From the NCBI RefSeq assembly GCF_002150765.1, contig NZ_MUYM01000081.1, positions 35,904-99,903 of the forward strand: DNA of 64,000 nucleotides, given 5' to 3'. Positions 51,938 to 60,244 of this stretch are shown piece by piece. The notes below the pieces were generated by a model, which saw nothing but the letters and a program-made list of their open reading frames with translations, was not told the DNA's origin and searched no databases. This DNA comes from Lentzea kentuckyensis (GTDB lineage: Bacteria > Actinomycetota > Actinomycetes > Mycobacteriales > Pseudonocardiaceae). A program made the position numbers and the translations under genes. Position 1 is the stretch's first letter. Each line of letters opens with the position of its first letter.

Positions 51938-53073
51938 GCTGGGTGACGGTTCGTCAGTTCGCCTGGACGGTGACAAGGCTGTCCACTGGCGCGGTGAAGG
52001 TGGACGAGTTCTCCCGCCTTCGCGCCGACACCACGCTGCCCGTCGACATCGCGGAGCTCATCTACGTCAACGCGCTCGCCCCAGCCGGGCGGAATCCGGT
52101 CAAGTACGCGACTCGGGTCCACGAGCTCGCCCTGATCACCACGTACCTCACCTCGCTACCCGACAACGCGCTCGCGCTGAGGAAGGCTGATTTCCAGTCA
52201 AGCTCGCTGCACATCAAGCGGTTCGTGAGCGAGTCGCTCGGGCTGGGGATGCTCACCGCGACGGTCGAGGCTCTTTACCGCTGGGACCAGCAGAAGTTGC
52301 TCTACAACTTCGACGCGTTGCCGGTGGCACTGGCGCAGGCATACGCGAAACGAGGGCCGCGACCGGATCTGCTGTTCGAGCTCGACGACATCGACCTGGC
52401 GGGCGAGGCCCGTGGACGCTCCCGCAGTGCGCCGGCTCATCCACAACCCGAACACTGTAAGAAGCTCGACAGCCTCCTTGCGTGGTCTCACCAGCACAAC
52501 GGCCACGAGATCGTCATGACCTGGGCGTACCTGACACCCAAAGGCATCACCGTCGACGTCTACACAAGACCGGGCGAGGCTTCCTGGCTGCCTCAGGACT
52601 TCGGGCAGCCGCTCCCACCCGAAGCCGTACTTCCGGCGATGTCGGACGCCGTCGAATCCCTTGCGCTGAGGCAAATTCGTTCCCCAGCGGACCCTCCAGG
52701 GCCCAGCGCTGCTCCTCGACCTCCTGATCCCACCCCACCCGGCCAGTTGATCCTGTCGGCGCGGGAGAACGCCGACCGAGTCGTGCGGGATCTCTTCGCG
52801 TCCGCCCCCGACAGCGATGTGGAGTTCGCGGGCCGTCCGCTTAGAGGTGGCTGGGTGCCCGCCGACGTGCTTGGTCTTACGCCCGGTGCACTCCTCCTCG
52901 GTGTGCTCCCCGAAAGCCTTCCACCAGAGAACAACGCACGGTTGACCGAAACACTGCATCGACGAGGGCAGCAGCGCGACCGGTTCACTGCGACGGTGCG
53001 AGACCGCCTGGTGGTCGCATACGCGCCTGGCCGGAGTGACGCGCCCTGGGACCTGCTGGACGACATCCGCTAG
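51934..53073 (+). CDS. Third protein of the ATPase-HEPN operon, possible nuclease-like core
   Basis: From the ATG at 51934 (ATGA overlap) the protein has 379 residues. Residues about 130-200 read RPDLLFELDDIDLAGEARGR then HCKKLDSLLAWSHQHN; the D145 ... E158-A-R160 spacing is compatible with a PD-(D/E)xK-type fold with Arg in place of Lys, which is tentative. A Pro-rich linker (about 245-275) separates a C-terminal domain of about 100 residues (VVRDLFASAPDSDVEFAGRP). I do not recognise the family. Strict coupling makes it a likely functional part of the system. Confidence 0.7.
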   Translation: MSWVTVRQFAWTVTRLSTGAVKVDEFSRLRADTTLPVDIAELIYVNALAPAGRNPVKYATRVHELALITTYLTSLPDNALALRKADFQSSSLHIKRFVSESLGLGMLTATVEALYRWDQQKLLYNFDALPVALAQAYAKRGPRPDLLFELDDIDLAGEARGRSRSAPAHPQPEHCKKLDSLLAWSHQHNGHEIVMTWAYLTPKGITVDVYTRPGEASWLPQDFGQPLPPEAVLPAMSDAVESLALRQIRSPADPPGPSAAPRPPDPTPPGQLILSARENADRVVRDLFASAPDSDVEFAGRPLRGGWVPADVLGLTPGALLLGVLPESLPPENNARLTETLHRRGQQRDRFTATVRDRLVVAYAPGRSDAPWDLLDDIR

Positions 53074-53279
53074 CGGTCGTCCAGTTCAGCGAGCCACTTC
53101 CGGCCTCCCCTGCCGGTCCGATCAAAACGCACACGTCGTGGATCGCGATCGCGTCACGATGAAGGCCAGCCGCAGCTGAAGCGTCACTTTCGATCCTGTG
53201 CCGCTCGAAAAGTCATCGCTGCACGTTGACGAGTCCGCCGACGACTTGGACGCACAGCAGCCGACCGGTTGTTGCCGAC

Positions 53280-53843
53280 CTACCTGACGCCCCGCTTGGC
53301 GCGCATGTTGCGGGCAGCCACGCGCGCTCCGGACATCCGCATCTGCGCGAACTGCTCGCTAACCCCGTACATCTGCGCCACCTGCGCGTTGGTCATGTCG
53401 TCGAAGGCGGCCTGAAGGGCACCCTTCCATGGCACGAGCAGTTCGCCGGACACGAAGGTCGCCTGCTTTTCCTTGTCCTGGTTGAACTGGCGGCACCCCT
53501 TCTCGGTCAACAGGACCTCGTCGAAGGGGTGCTCGAGCAAGAAGTGGCCGAGTTCATGGGCGATGCTGGACCGCCGCCGGACAGGCGCGTGAGAGGTGTT
53601 CTCGATGATCAGCCGTCGCTGCCCGACCGGCACCAGGGCAGCAGACCAGGCGGACGTCCGCGTCGTGGCGAAGTGACGAACGGCGCGCTCGCAGTCCAGC
53701 AGCTCGTTCATCGAGTAGACGGGGATCCCGTGCGCCTCCGCCAACCGGTACGGATCTAGCGGCTGGTCCAAGGTCAGGCCGAGTTCAGCCCGCTCCTCGT
53801 CGGCCACCTCCCGCATCTTCGCCTGGGTCCAGCGGCAGTTCAT
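53280..53843 (-). CDS. ImmA/IrrE-family metallopeptidase
   Basis: The 187-residue protein has the zinc motif H96-E-L-G-H100 in SIAHELGHFLLEHP, with further family features (DPYRLAEAHGIPVYSM before it, FNQDKEKQATFVSGELLVPW after). ImmA/IrrE peptidases cleave partner XRE repressors. The upstream gene, three bases away on the same strand, is such an XRE protein. Together they probably form the switch controlling the divergent ubiquitin-like operon. Confidence 0.93.
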   Translation of the reverse strand: MNCRWTQAKMREVADEERAELGLTLDQPLDPYRLAEAHGIPVYSMNELLDCERAVRHFATTRTSAWSAALVPVGQRRLIIENTSHAPVRRRSSIAHELGHFLLEHPFDEVLLTEKGCRQFNQDKEKQATFVSGELLVPWKGALQAAFDDMTNAQVAQMYGVSEQFAQMRMSGARVAARNMRAKRGVR

Positions 53844-53846
53844 GCG

Positions 53847-54233
53847 TCAGCCCTTCGTCCTCGCCCGTTCCGTGGCGAACCTCCGCACAGCGGAGCTGAT
53901 GAGGTCCTCGAGGTACTCCACGTCTTCCTGCTGGAGGTCACTTCGCGCCCGCAGCAGCGGCGCCAGCTCGGCGAGCAGCGGCGGCTCCTCGCCGGTCCTG
54001 GCGGACAGGTCGTCCTCGTCCACCATGAACTTCTCGGCGGGCACTCCGAGCCACGTCACCATCGCGGCGAACGCGTTCACGTCGGGCTTCGCGTCCTCGT
54101 TCGCCAGCCGCGACATCGTCGATGGGCTCACCCCGAGCTCCTTGGCCAGCTGCCGCCAGGACATGTCCTTGCTCTCTCTCGCGGCGTCCAACGCTGCGTG
54201 CAATCGAGCCACGTCGACCGTCATCCGTGCCAT
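53847..54233 (-). CDS. XRE-family repressor, partner of ImmA/IrrE
   Basis: The 128-residue protein has a standard helix-turn-helix (SKDMSWRQLAKELGVSPSTM then SRLANEDAKPDVNAFAAMV, about residues 22-60) and an acidic helical tail. The ATG at 54233 has GAGGGG about five bases upstream; GTG 54239 and ATG 54224 are alternatives. It is divergent from the Ubl operon, with two palindromes in between, and should repress both directions. Confidence 0.9.
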   Translation of the reverse strand: MARMTVDVARLHAALDAARESKDMSWRQLAKELGVSPSTMSRLANEDAKPDVNAFAAMVTWLGVPAEKFMVDEDDLSARTGEEPPLLAELAPLLRARSDLQQEDVEYLEDLISSAVRRFATERARTKG

Positions 54234-54270
54234 GCACACCCCTCACTGGTCCGTGTCGTATTTCTACCAC

Positions 54271-54288
54271 TGCTCGACAAGTCGAGCA
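54271..54288. promoter_or_regulatory. Operator 1 of the XRE-ImmA/Ubl divergent promoter
   Basis: TGCTCGAC-aa-GTCGAGCA is an 8-2-8 perfect inverted repeat. It shares the TGYTCGACAWGTCGARCA pattern with operator 2, 22 bases further right. Confidence 0.75.
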
Positions 54289-54309
54289 CTTGTGGTATCG
54301 TTCGACTTC

Positions 54310-54331
54310 AGTGTTCGACATGTCGAACACT
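54310..54331. promoter_or_regulatory. Operator 2 of the XRE-ImmA/Ubl divergent promoter
   Basis: AGTGTTCGACA/TGTCGAACACT is a perfect 22-bp palindrome in the gap between the XRE repressor and the Ubl gene, 65 bases before the Ubl ATG. Two sites of the same pattern spaced 39 bases centre to centre suggest cooperative repressor binding. Confidence 0.8.
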
Positions 54332-54395
54332 GAGAGCAAGTCGGGACACTCGTTTGGAGCAGCCCGGCCATCACCACGACCAATTGGAGGACACG

Positions 54396-54671
54396 ATGTC
54401 CATCGCCACCGAGCACACAGACCGCGGAACTCACGAGCACCCGGTCAGGATCCAGGTCACCGTCAACAGGCACGCGGTGACGCTCACCGAGCACCGGATG
54501 ACCGGTCTCGAGATCAAGCAGGCGGCCAAGAACCAGGGGGCCGCGGTCGAAGTCGACTTCCAGCTCTCCGTGAAGCGGGGCAACCGCTACGAGGTCGTCG
54601 GCGACGACGACACGATCGCTGTCCACAAGGGGCAGGAGTTCATCGCCGTCGCGCCCGACGACAACTCGTGA
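54396..54671 (+). CDS. Ubiquitin-like protein (multiubiquitin-domain family)
   Basis: The 91-residue protein MSIATEHTDRGTHEHPVRIQ contains one beta-grasp unit (VRIQVTVNRHAVTL, TGLEIKQAAKNQGAAVEVDF, QLSVKRGNRYEVVGDDDTI, VHKGQEFIAVAPDD), the pattern of the multiubiquitin Pfam family. The C-terminus is DDNS, not Gly-Gly, so conjugation would need processing or another mechanism. GGAGG lies seven bases before the ATG. Its stop overlaps the E2-like gene (GTGA), and an E1-JAB gene follows, giving a prokaryotic ubiquitin-like operon. Confidence 0.88.
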   Translation: MSIATEHTDRGTHEHPVRIQVTVNRHAVTLTEHRMTGLEIKQAAKNQGAAVEVDFQLSVKRGNRYEVVGDDDTIAVHKGQEFIAVAPDDNS

Positions 54672-55051
54672 CGGCCATGACCCCGGCGGTCACCGAGGCC
54701 GTCGCCGCCATCCGCGAACACTTCGCCGGCCACTCGGTCGAGGTCACCGCGGACGGCGCCGGCGGCGCGATCGTCGTCATCGACAACGTGGACTTCGGAG
54801 CCAGGTACTCGCCGCGGACCACGTGGCTCGGCTTCCTGATCGACGCCGCGTGCCCGCACAGCGACATCTACCCCTTCTACTGCGGCCGGGTCGTCCGCAC
54901 CGACGACTGGGCGCACGGCGAAGGCATCCAGACCGTCGAGTGGCGCAACCGCCCCGCTCTGCAGCTGTCGCGCAAGTCGAACCGCCGAAACGGCTTCGAC
55001 AACGCCGTCCTCAAGACGAAGAGGGTCATCGAATGGTTCACCACCAGGTAA
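54668..55051 (+). CDS. E2-like (UBC-fold) protein
   Basis: The 127-residue protein starts VTAMTPAVTEAVAAIREHFA. Its core WLGFLIDAACPHSDIYPFYC and GIQTVEWRNRPALQLSRKSN matches the prokaryotic E2 families found in Ubl operons (Prok-E2 group), with Cys62 and Cys72 as the only cysteine candidates for thioester formation. The GTG overlaps the Ubl stop, and the end overlaps the E1 start by 19 bases. Which cysteine acts, or whether the protein is catalytic at all, is not settled. Confidence 0.8.
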   Translation: MTAMTPAVTEAVAAIREHFAGHSVEVTADGAGGAIVVIDNVDFGARYSPRTTWLGFLIDAACPHSDIYPFYCGRVVRTDDWAHGEGIQTVEWRNRPALQLSRKSNRRNGFDNAVLKTKRVIEWFTTR

Positions 55052-56391
55052 ACCCGCCAGCCGACGGCTGGAGCCTGACGCTCCCCCCACACCTCTGGGC
55101 CCAGCTCGCGCAGCACCTGTTCACCGACGGCGGCGAGCACGGCGCGGTGATCCTCGCCGGCCTCGCCGACGGGCCCCGCGGACCCCGCCTCCTCGGCCGG
55201 GAGCTGCTCATCGCGCGGGACGGCCGTGACTACGTTCCCGGCACATATGGGTACCGGGCGTTGTCGCCCGAGTTCGTCCGCGACGCTGCGGTACGCGCCG
55301 CCGACGAGAAACTCGCCTACCTCGCGGTGCATAACCACTTCGGAACCACCAGCGTCGGCTTCTCCCGAGTCGACCTCGCCAGCCACGAACGCGGCTACCC
55401 CGCCCTGCAGCAGATCACCGGCCAGATCGTCGGCGCCGTCGTCCTCACCCCGCAGGCGGCCGCCGGGGACCTCTGGCTGCCGAGCGGTGACCGGGTCGAC
55501 CTGGCCGAGGTCGTCATCCCGGGCAACAACGTCGTCCGGCTACGTCCGCATCTCGCCCCGGTCGTGACCTCGGACCCCGGTCACGACCGGCAAGCGCGCC
55601 TCTTCGGCGGTCAGGGGCAGCAGACCCTCCGGCGACTCCGGGTCGCCGTCGTCGGCCTCGGCGGCGTCGGCAGCATGATCGTCGAGTTCCTGGCCCGTCT
55701 GGGTGTTGGGCACCTGGTCCTCATCGAGGATGACAGGACCGAGAAGAGCAATCTCGCCCGCCTCGTCGGCGCCGAACCGTCCGATGTCGGAAAGCTCAAG
55801 ACCGAGTTGGCGGAGCGCAACGCCCGCCGGGCGAACCCAGGCATCACGATCGACGTGATCCCACAGCGCGTCGAGCACCCGGAAGCGCGGCGAGCACTCG
55901 CCGGTTGCGACTGGATCTTCCTCGCCGCCGACACCGACTCCGCACGACACTGGGTCAACGAGGCCGTTCACCGCCACCTCATCCCCGCCACGCAGGCCGG
56001 CGTCAAGATCCCGGTGAGCGCCAACGGCACTATCGGCCAGATCCACGCAGTCACGCGCCTGCTCGTCCCAGGCAAGACCTGCCTGTGGTGCGACGGCCTC
56101 ATCAGCTCGACCAACCTGGCCATCGACATGCACAACGCCGAGGAACGCCGACTCGCCCGCTACATCGACGAGGTGCCCGCCCCCAGCGTGATCGCTCTCA
56201 ACTCACTGGCGGTCGCCGAGGCCGTCAACCACTTCATGCTCGCGGTCACCGCGCTACACGAGGACAGCACCGACACCGCGACCTCGCTCCACCGCCCGAG
56301 AAGCCGCGAACGCGACCTCGTCGTGTCACGTCAAGACCCGACATGCCCGGCCTGCGGCCTCACAGGCCCGCTCGGACGCGGCGACAACTAA
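55033..56391 (+). CDS. JAB-E1 (JAMM peptidase-ThiF) fusion protein
   Basis: The 452-residue protein has an N-terminal JAB/JAMM domain: E35, H100-N-H102, S111-x-x-D114. A ThiF/E1 domain follows with the Gly-rich nucleotide loop VVGLGGVGS (206-214) and IEDDRTEKSNLARLVG. CLWC (350-353) and CPAC (438-441) form a zinc pair. In Ubl systems E1 adenylates and transfers the Ubl while JAB removes or processes it; their fusion puts both in one polypeptide. The ATG at 55033 lies inside the E2-like gene. Confidence 0.93.
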   Translation: MVHHQVNPPADGWSLTLPPHLWAQLAQHLFTDGGEHGAVILAGLADGPRGPRLLGRELLIARDGRDYVPGTYGYRALSPEFVRDAAVRAADEKLAYLAVHNHFGTTSVGFSRVDLASHERGYPALQQITGQIVGAVVLTPQAAAGDLWLPSGDRVDLAEVVIPGNNVVRLRPHLAPVVTSDPGHDRQARLFGGQGQQTLRRLRVAVVGLGGVGSMIVEFLARLGVGHLVLIEDDRTEKSNLARLVGAEPSDVGKLKTELAERNARRANPGITIDVIPQRVEHPEARRALAGCDWIFLAADTDSARHWVNEAVHRHLIPATQAGVKIPVSANGTIGQIHAVTRLLVPGKTCLWCDGLISSTNLAIDMHNAEERRLARYIDEVPAPSVIALNSLAVAEAVNHFMLAVTALHEDSTDTATSLHRPRSRERDLVVSRQDPTCPACGLTGPLGRGDN

Positions 56392-56492
56392 CCCTCCACT
56401 CCGCCGAAGCCCTCGCCACCGCCGCCCGCCTGCACCGAACCCACGGCAACCCCAGAGCCGCTTCCTCGGCCATCGCCCGCCAGGCCCTCTGA
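56343..56492 (+). CDS. Possible small protein overlapping the E1 gene
   Basis: An ATG at 56343 opens a 49-codon frame reaching 56492, nine bases before the TIR gene frame. The second half (TLHSAEALATAARLHRTHGN, PRAASSAIARQAL) looks like a helical protein end, while the first half is an Arg-rich overlap with the E1 gene. It fills the only gap in the operon. Low confidence; may be a chance frame. Confidence 0.25.
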   Translation: MPGLRPHRPARTRRQLTLHSAEALATAARLHRTHGNPRAASSAIARQAL

Positions 56493-56500
56493 ACAGATCG

Positions 56501-59500
56501 GTGGAGAGCGGGCGTCATCATCCTTTGTGGACAAAGCCGCGTCTCCCGGAGACTACCGCGAGAGGAGACGGGAAACCGGTGGTGCTCAACGGAGAACCGG
56601 AGCACCCTGGCCACATGTTGTTCATCAGCTTTCGCGTCGGCGACGGTGAGGACAAGGCGGCCTGGCTGGACGCCGAGCTCAACACGATCTTCGGCAAGAA
56701 TGGGGTGTTCCGCTCGAGCAGGTCCATCAGCCTCGGGCACGACTACGAACCGATCATGTGGGGCGCGGTCGAGAACTGCTCCGCGATGATCGTGGTGATC
56801 GGCGACAAGTGGCTGACCGAGTTCGGACCGCGGTTGTTCGAGCCGGACGACGTCGTCCGCAGGGAGGTTGCGACGGCGCTGTCCGCGGGCAAGCCCGTGA
56901 TCCCCGTTCTGGGGCACGGCGGGCGGATGCACAGAGCACACGAGCTGCCCGAGGATCTCGCCGAACTGGCCAACCACCAGTACATCCGGCTGACTTACCG
57001 CGACCCGCACATGCTCCCCGGACTGGTCGACCGCTTGATCGACTCGGTTCCCGAGCTCGCGATCGGTGTGCGGGAGGGGATCAAGGATCTGGCGACGTGG
57101 ACCCGCGAGCGTTCCGTGTTCGCCGGACCCGAGATGCCGCCAGACCTCGTGCTACACGGACGGGAGACCGCGTCCGAACAGCTGCAGTCCTGGCTGGCCG
57201 GACCGCCCGGCAACCTGGTAGTCCAAGGCCAGACCGTGGACGAGGTGGCGGCGTTCGCGGCGGCCGTCCTGGAACGCCACGACCCACACCACCGAGCGAT
57301 GTTGCTGTCCTCGGAGGCGGGGTGGGGGCACGCCCTGCGGATTCCCCCATCGTTCCCCGCCGTGGTGGTGAGCGACAGCGTTCCGGTCCGGCAGACGCAG
57401 AACACCAGGCACGTGATCATCGCCCGCGACGGGTTCGAGGGCCGCGCCGAGGGCCTTGTGCTGCCACGGGTTCCCCGGGAGCAGGCACGTGACGCCTTCC
57501 TGGCCCAAGGCCTGCCTCTACACAGGGCAGACGAATACGCGGGTCTCGTCCGGCGCAGCCTTCGCGCGGTGACCCGCAGGCTGCACCCGAACGAGCCACG
57601 TCCGGCGTGGACGCAGGCGCCCGCCTCTGCGATCGCGGCACCGTTGGTTCTGGTCAGCAGGTGGTCCGCGACCAGCGAGGCCGATCACGCCGCGATCGCG
57701 CGCATTGCCGGGCACGACTACGCCGAGGTCGACCGGTTCGTGACGTCCTCCGCGGCCTCCGGAGACCCACTGGTCCACCGCAGTGGCTCACGATGGCAGC
57801 TCGCAGACCCGTACGACGGGTGGAGTCAGCTGATGTCTCTGGTGAGCGCCACGGACATGAGCAGGTTCTGCGACACGGCCATCGAAGTCCTGAGCGAGGT
57901 CGACCCGGTGCTCTCGCTCCCCGATCCGGAGGTGATGTCGGCTGGCATCAAGGGCATCGCCCGGAACTGGTCTAGCGACCTTCGCGAGGGTCTCGCCCAC
58001 GGTCTGGCCCGCCTCGGCGACGCCGGGACGGCGAAGGTGGCCGGAGACGAAGCCCAGAACCACGCGGCACGAGTTGTCGTGCAACTGCTGCGCAAGGCCA
58101 ACGACGACCGCACCGGTCTGCTCTGGCGTTCCCTCAACGACGTCCTTCCCCTGCTCGCGGAAGCCTGTCCGCAGGTGTTCGTCGAAGCTGTGGACAGAGC
58201 ACTTCGCGGCGACAGTCCTGTGCTGCGAGCGGTGTTCGAGGACGCTGGGGAACGAACCCTGTTCCGGCACTCCGCGCACACAGGTCTGCTGTGGGCACTG
58301 GAGACGCTGACGTGGTCCCCAGAGCACAGCACGCGCGCGGTGCTGCTAATGGCACGTCTCGCTGAAGTCGATCCCGGAGGGAGGCTGAGCAACCGGCCGG
58401 CCCAGTCGCTGGTGGACGCGCTCACCCACCGGCCGGTGAGCCCCATTCCACTGGACCGCCGACCGGCTCTCATCAACCAAGTGCGGGCGCGTCATGCCGC
58501 AGTGGGATGGCAGTTGCTGATGGACCTGACCGAGCCGAACCATTTTCTGATGTACCCGGCTCGGCCGAAGGTGCGGATCGACTGGATCGGCGGCGAGCAG
58601 ACGTCGTCCGAGATGGTGGAGGCCTACCGGGACGACGTGTTCAGCGCTGCGATGGCCGACCTGCTCGCGGCGCCGCGGCGCTGGGCGGAGTTCCTGCCGC
58701 GCATCACCTGGCTTCCGCCGGTCTGCCGTGATCGGCTCCTCACCGCTCTCGAAGCGGTCGACACCGAGGCCCTCGGTGTCGACGGGGCACGCGAGCTGTG
58801 GAAGGAAGGAAATGAGCTCGTACGTCACGAGCTGGCGACCGAGGACGGGCCACGACACCTCTCCCCTGGGCACACTGATCGATTGTCGTCTTTCTTGGAC
58901 CGGATCGAATCGGAAGCGGACTCGACCAGGCACGCATGGTTGTTCGGCTGGCATCCGGACCTGCCCGGCATCGACCCGACAGACCACGAGCGCCACCGCA
59001 CCGCGGTCGAAGAGCTGCGACGTGAGGTCGTCACCGAGGAGCTGGCGCGGCACGGCATCGATGGCCTCGCGCGCCTCGCGGCGGTAAGCCAGCGAGGAGA
59101 TCTGGTCGGCTGGACGCTCGCACAAGTCGAGGGAGACGCGGTGCGGGACGAGGTGTTCGCCGTCCTCGGAGACCCGTTCACAAGCGGGTGGATCCGCTGC
59201 AGGGCGCGAGACGGCGGGCACGACTGGGTCGCTGAGGCGGCTGCTGCGGTGCCGGCGGATCCGGCAGCCAGGACCGCCTTCCTGCTCGCGCTTCCGGTGG
59301 AGTCGGCGATGGAGCAGATCGCCGCCGAAGGCGCGGAAACGCGCGACCGGTTCTGGTTGTCGACTCCCGCATTCCCGTTCCCCGAGGAGAGGGCCGAGGA
59401 GTACCTAGCTGAGATCCTCGGCCGTGACCGACCGGAAGCGGTCATCGACGCGTTGGCGTTGGCGTTGCACGAAAACAGCGGGGCCTGGCGGCCTTCGACT

Positions 59501-60244
59501 GATCTCATCGAGGCCGCCTTCGACAGCCTGTTGAAGCTCCCGCGTCGGGTCAACTCCCGAATTGACTACGAGGTGGGCAAGCTCCTCACCTACCTCCACG
59601 TCGGCGGACATGATCTGCCCGCAGTCGCGAAGTGGGAGATCTCCTTTTCCGGGCTGTTCCACGACCGGCGACCGAGTGCGCTGCTCGAGCTGATCGCCGC
59701 TGACCCTCGCGCGTTCGTCGAGCTGCATCAGTTCCGTTATCTGCCGACCGGGAAGCTCAACCCCAGGGCGATGGCATTCTTCATGACCGGTGAAGGACTG
59801 CGTTGTGTCCCGGGGCAGACCGGAGACCTGATCGACGGTGAACGTCTGCTCGGTTGGGTCCGGCAGGCTCGCGAGGCACTCGCTGAAGCCGATCTTCTGA
59901 GCAGCGGCGACAGGTCCATCGGATCGTTGATCTCCGCAGGGCCGAAAGGAGAGGACGGGGCCTGGCCAGCCGAAGCCGTCCGGGACATTCTCGAGCTGGA
60001 GGACGCCTATGACCTGCGCGATGGGTTCGGCATAGGACTCGCCAACAACAACGGCTTCTCGACCAGGAGCCTGTACGAAGGCGGACGGCGGGAGCGGGAA
60101 GAAGCGGCGCAGTACGCGGCCTGGGCGGACCAAGTCGAGAGCAGCTGGCCGTACACCGCTCAGGTCCTCCGCGACCACGCCGGATCCCTGCTGGCACAGG
60201 GCAGGTACTGGGACAAGAGAGCTGAGGACGACCAGGACGAGTAG
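56501..60244 (+). CDS. Giant TIR-domain protein with helical C-terminus
   Basis: About 1,247 residues from GTG 56501, with GTG 56579 a likely alternative start (GAGGAG upstream). Residues about 38-190 form a TIR-like domain (MLFISFRVGDGEDKAAWLDA ... ISLGHDYEPIMWGAVENCSA ... MIVVIGDKWL). Then comes a region resembling a P-loop domain but lacking the GK[S/T] (NLVVQGQTVDEVAAFAAAVL), a conserved stretch (HVIIARDGFEG ... LPRVPREQARDAF), and 800 residues of helical repeats without motif. TIR proteins of this layout are often NAD-degrading or signalling effectors in immunity. Position right after the Ubl operon on the same strand suggests association. Confidence 0.8.
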   Translation: MESGRHHPLWTKPRLPETTARGDGKPVVLNGEPEHPGHMLFISFRVGDGEDKAAWLDAELNTIFGKNGVFRSSRSISLGHDYEPIMWGAVENCSAMIVVIGDKWLTEFGPRLFEPDDVVRREVATALSAGKPVIPVLGHGGRMHRAHELPEDLAELANHQYIRLTYRDPHMLPGLVDRLIDSVPELAIGVREGIKDLATWTRERSVFAGPEMPPDLVLHGRETASEQLQSWLAGPPGNLVVQGQTVDEVAAFAAAVLERHDPHHRAMLLSSEAGWGHALRIPPSFPAVVVSDSVPVRQTQNTRHVIIARDGFEGRAEGLVLPRVPREQARDAFLAQGLPLHRADEYAGLVRRSLRAVTRRLHPNEPRPAWTQAPASAIAAPLVLVSRWSATSEADHAAIARIAGHDYAEVDRFVTSSAASGDPLVHRSGSRWQLADPYDGWSQLMSLVSATDMSRFCDTAIEVLSEVDPVLSLPDPEVMSAGIKGIARNWSSDLREGLAHGLARLGDAGTAKVAGDEAQNHAARVVVQLLRKANDDRTGLLWRSLNDVLPLLAEACPQVFVEAVDRALRGDSPVLRAVFEDAGERTLFRHSAHTGLLWALETLTWSPEHSTRAVLLMARLAEVDPGGRLSNRPAQSLVDALTHRPVSPIPLDRRPALINQVRARHAAVGWQLLMDLTEPNHFLMYPARPKVRIDWIGGEQTSSEMVEAYRDDVFSAAMADLLAAPRRWAEFLPRITWLPPVCRDRLLTALEAVDTEALGVDGARELWKEGNELVRHELATEDGPRHLSPGHTDRLSSFLDRIESEADSTRHAWLFGWHPDLPGIDPTDHERHRTAVEELRREVVTEELARHGIDGLARLAAVSQRGDLVGWTLAQVEGDAVRDEVFAVLGDPFTSGWIRCRARDGGHDWVAEAAAAVPADPAARTAFLLALPVESAMEQIAAEGAETRDRFWLSTPAFPFPEERAEEYLAEILGRDRPEAVIDALALALHENSGAWRPSTDLIEAAFDSLLKLPRRVNSRIDYEVGKLLTYLHVGGHDLPAVAKWEISFSGLFHDRRPSALLELIAADPRAFVELHQFRYLPTGKLNPRAMAFFMTGEGLRCVPGQTGDLIDGERLLGWVRQAREALAEADLLSSGDRSIGSLISAGPKGEDGAWPAEAVRDILELEDAYDLRDGFGIGLANNNGFSTRSLYEGGRREREEAAQYAAWADQVESSWPYTAQVLRDHAGSLLAQGRYWDKRAEDDQDE

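Noticed and set aside
54310..54331. Palindrome resembling a LexA/SOS box
   Set aside because: The actinobacterial LexA site has TCGAAC...GTTCGA; here the half-sites are in the opposite order (GTTCGA-CATG-TCGAAC). It sits next to an XRE/ImmA pair, a better explanation.
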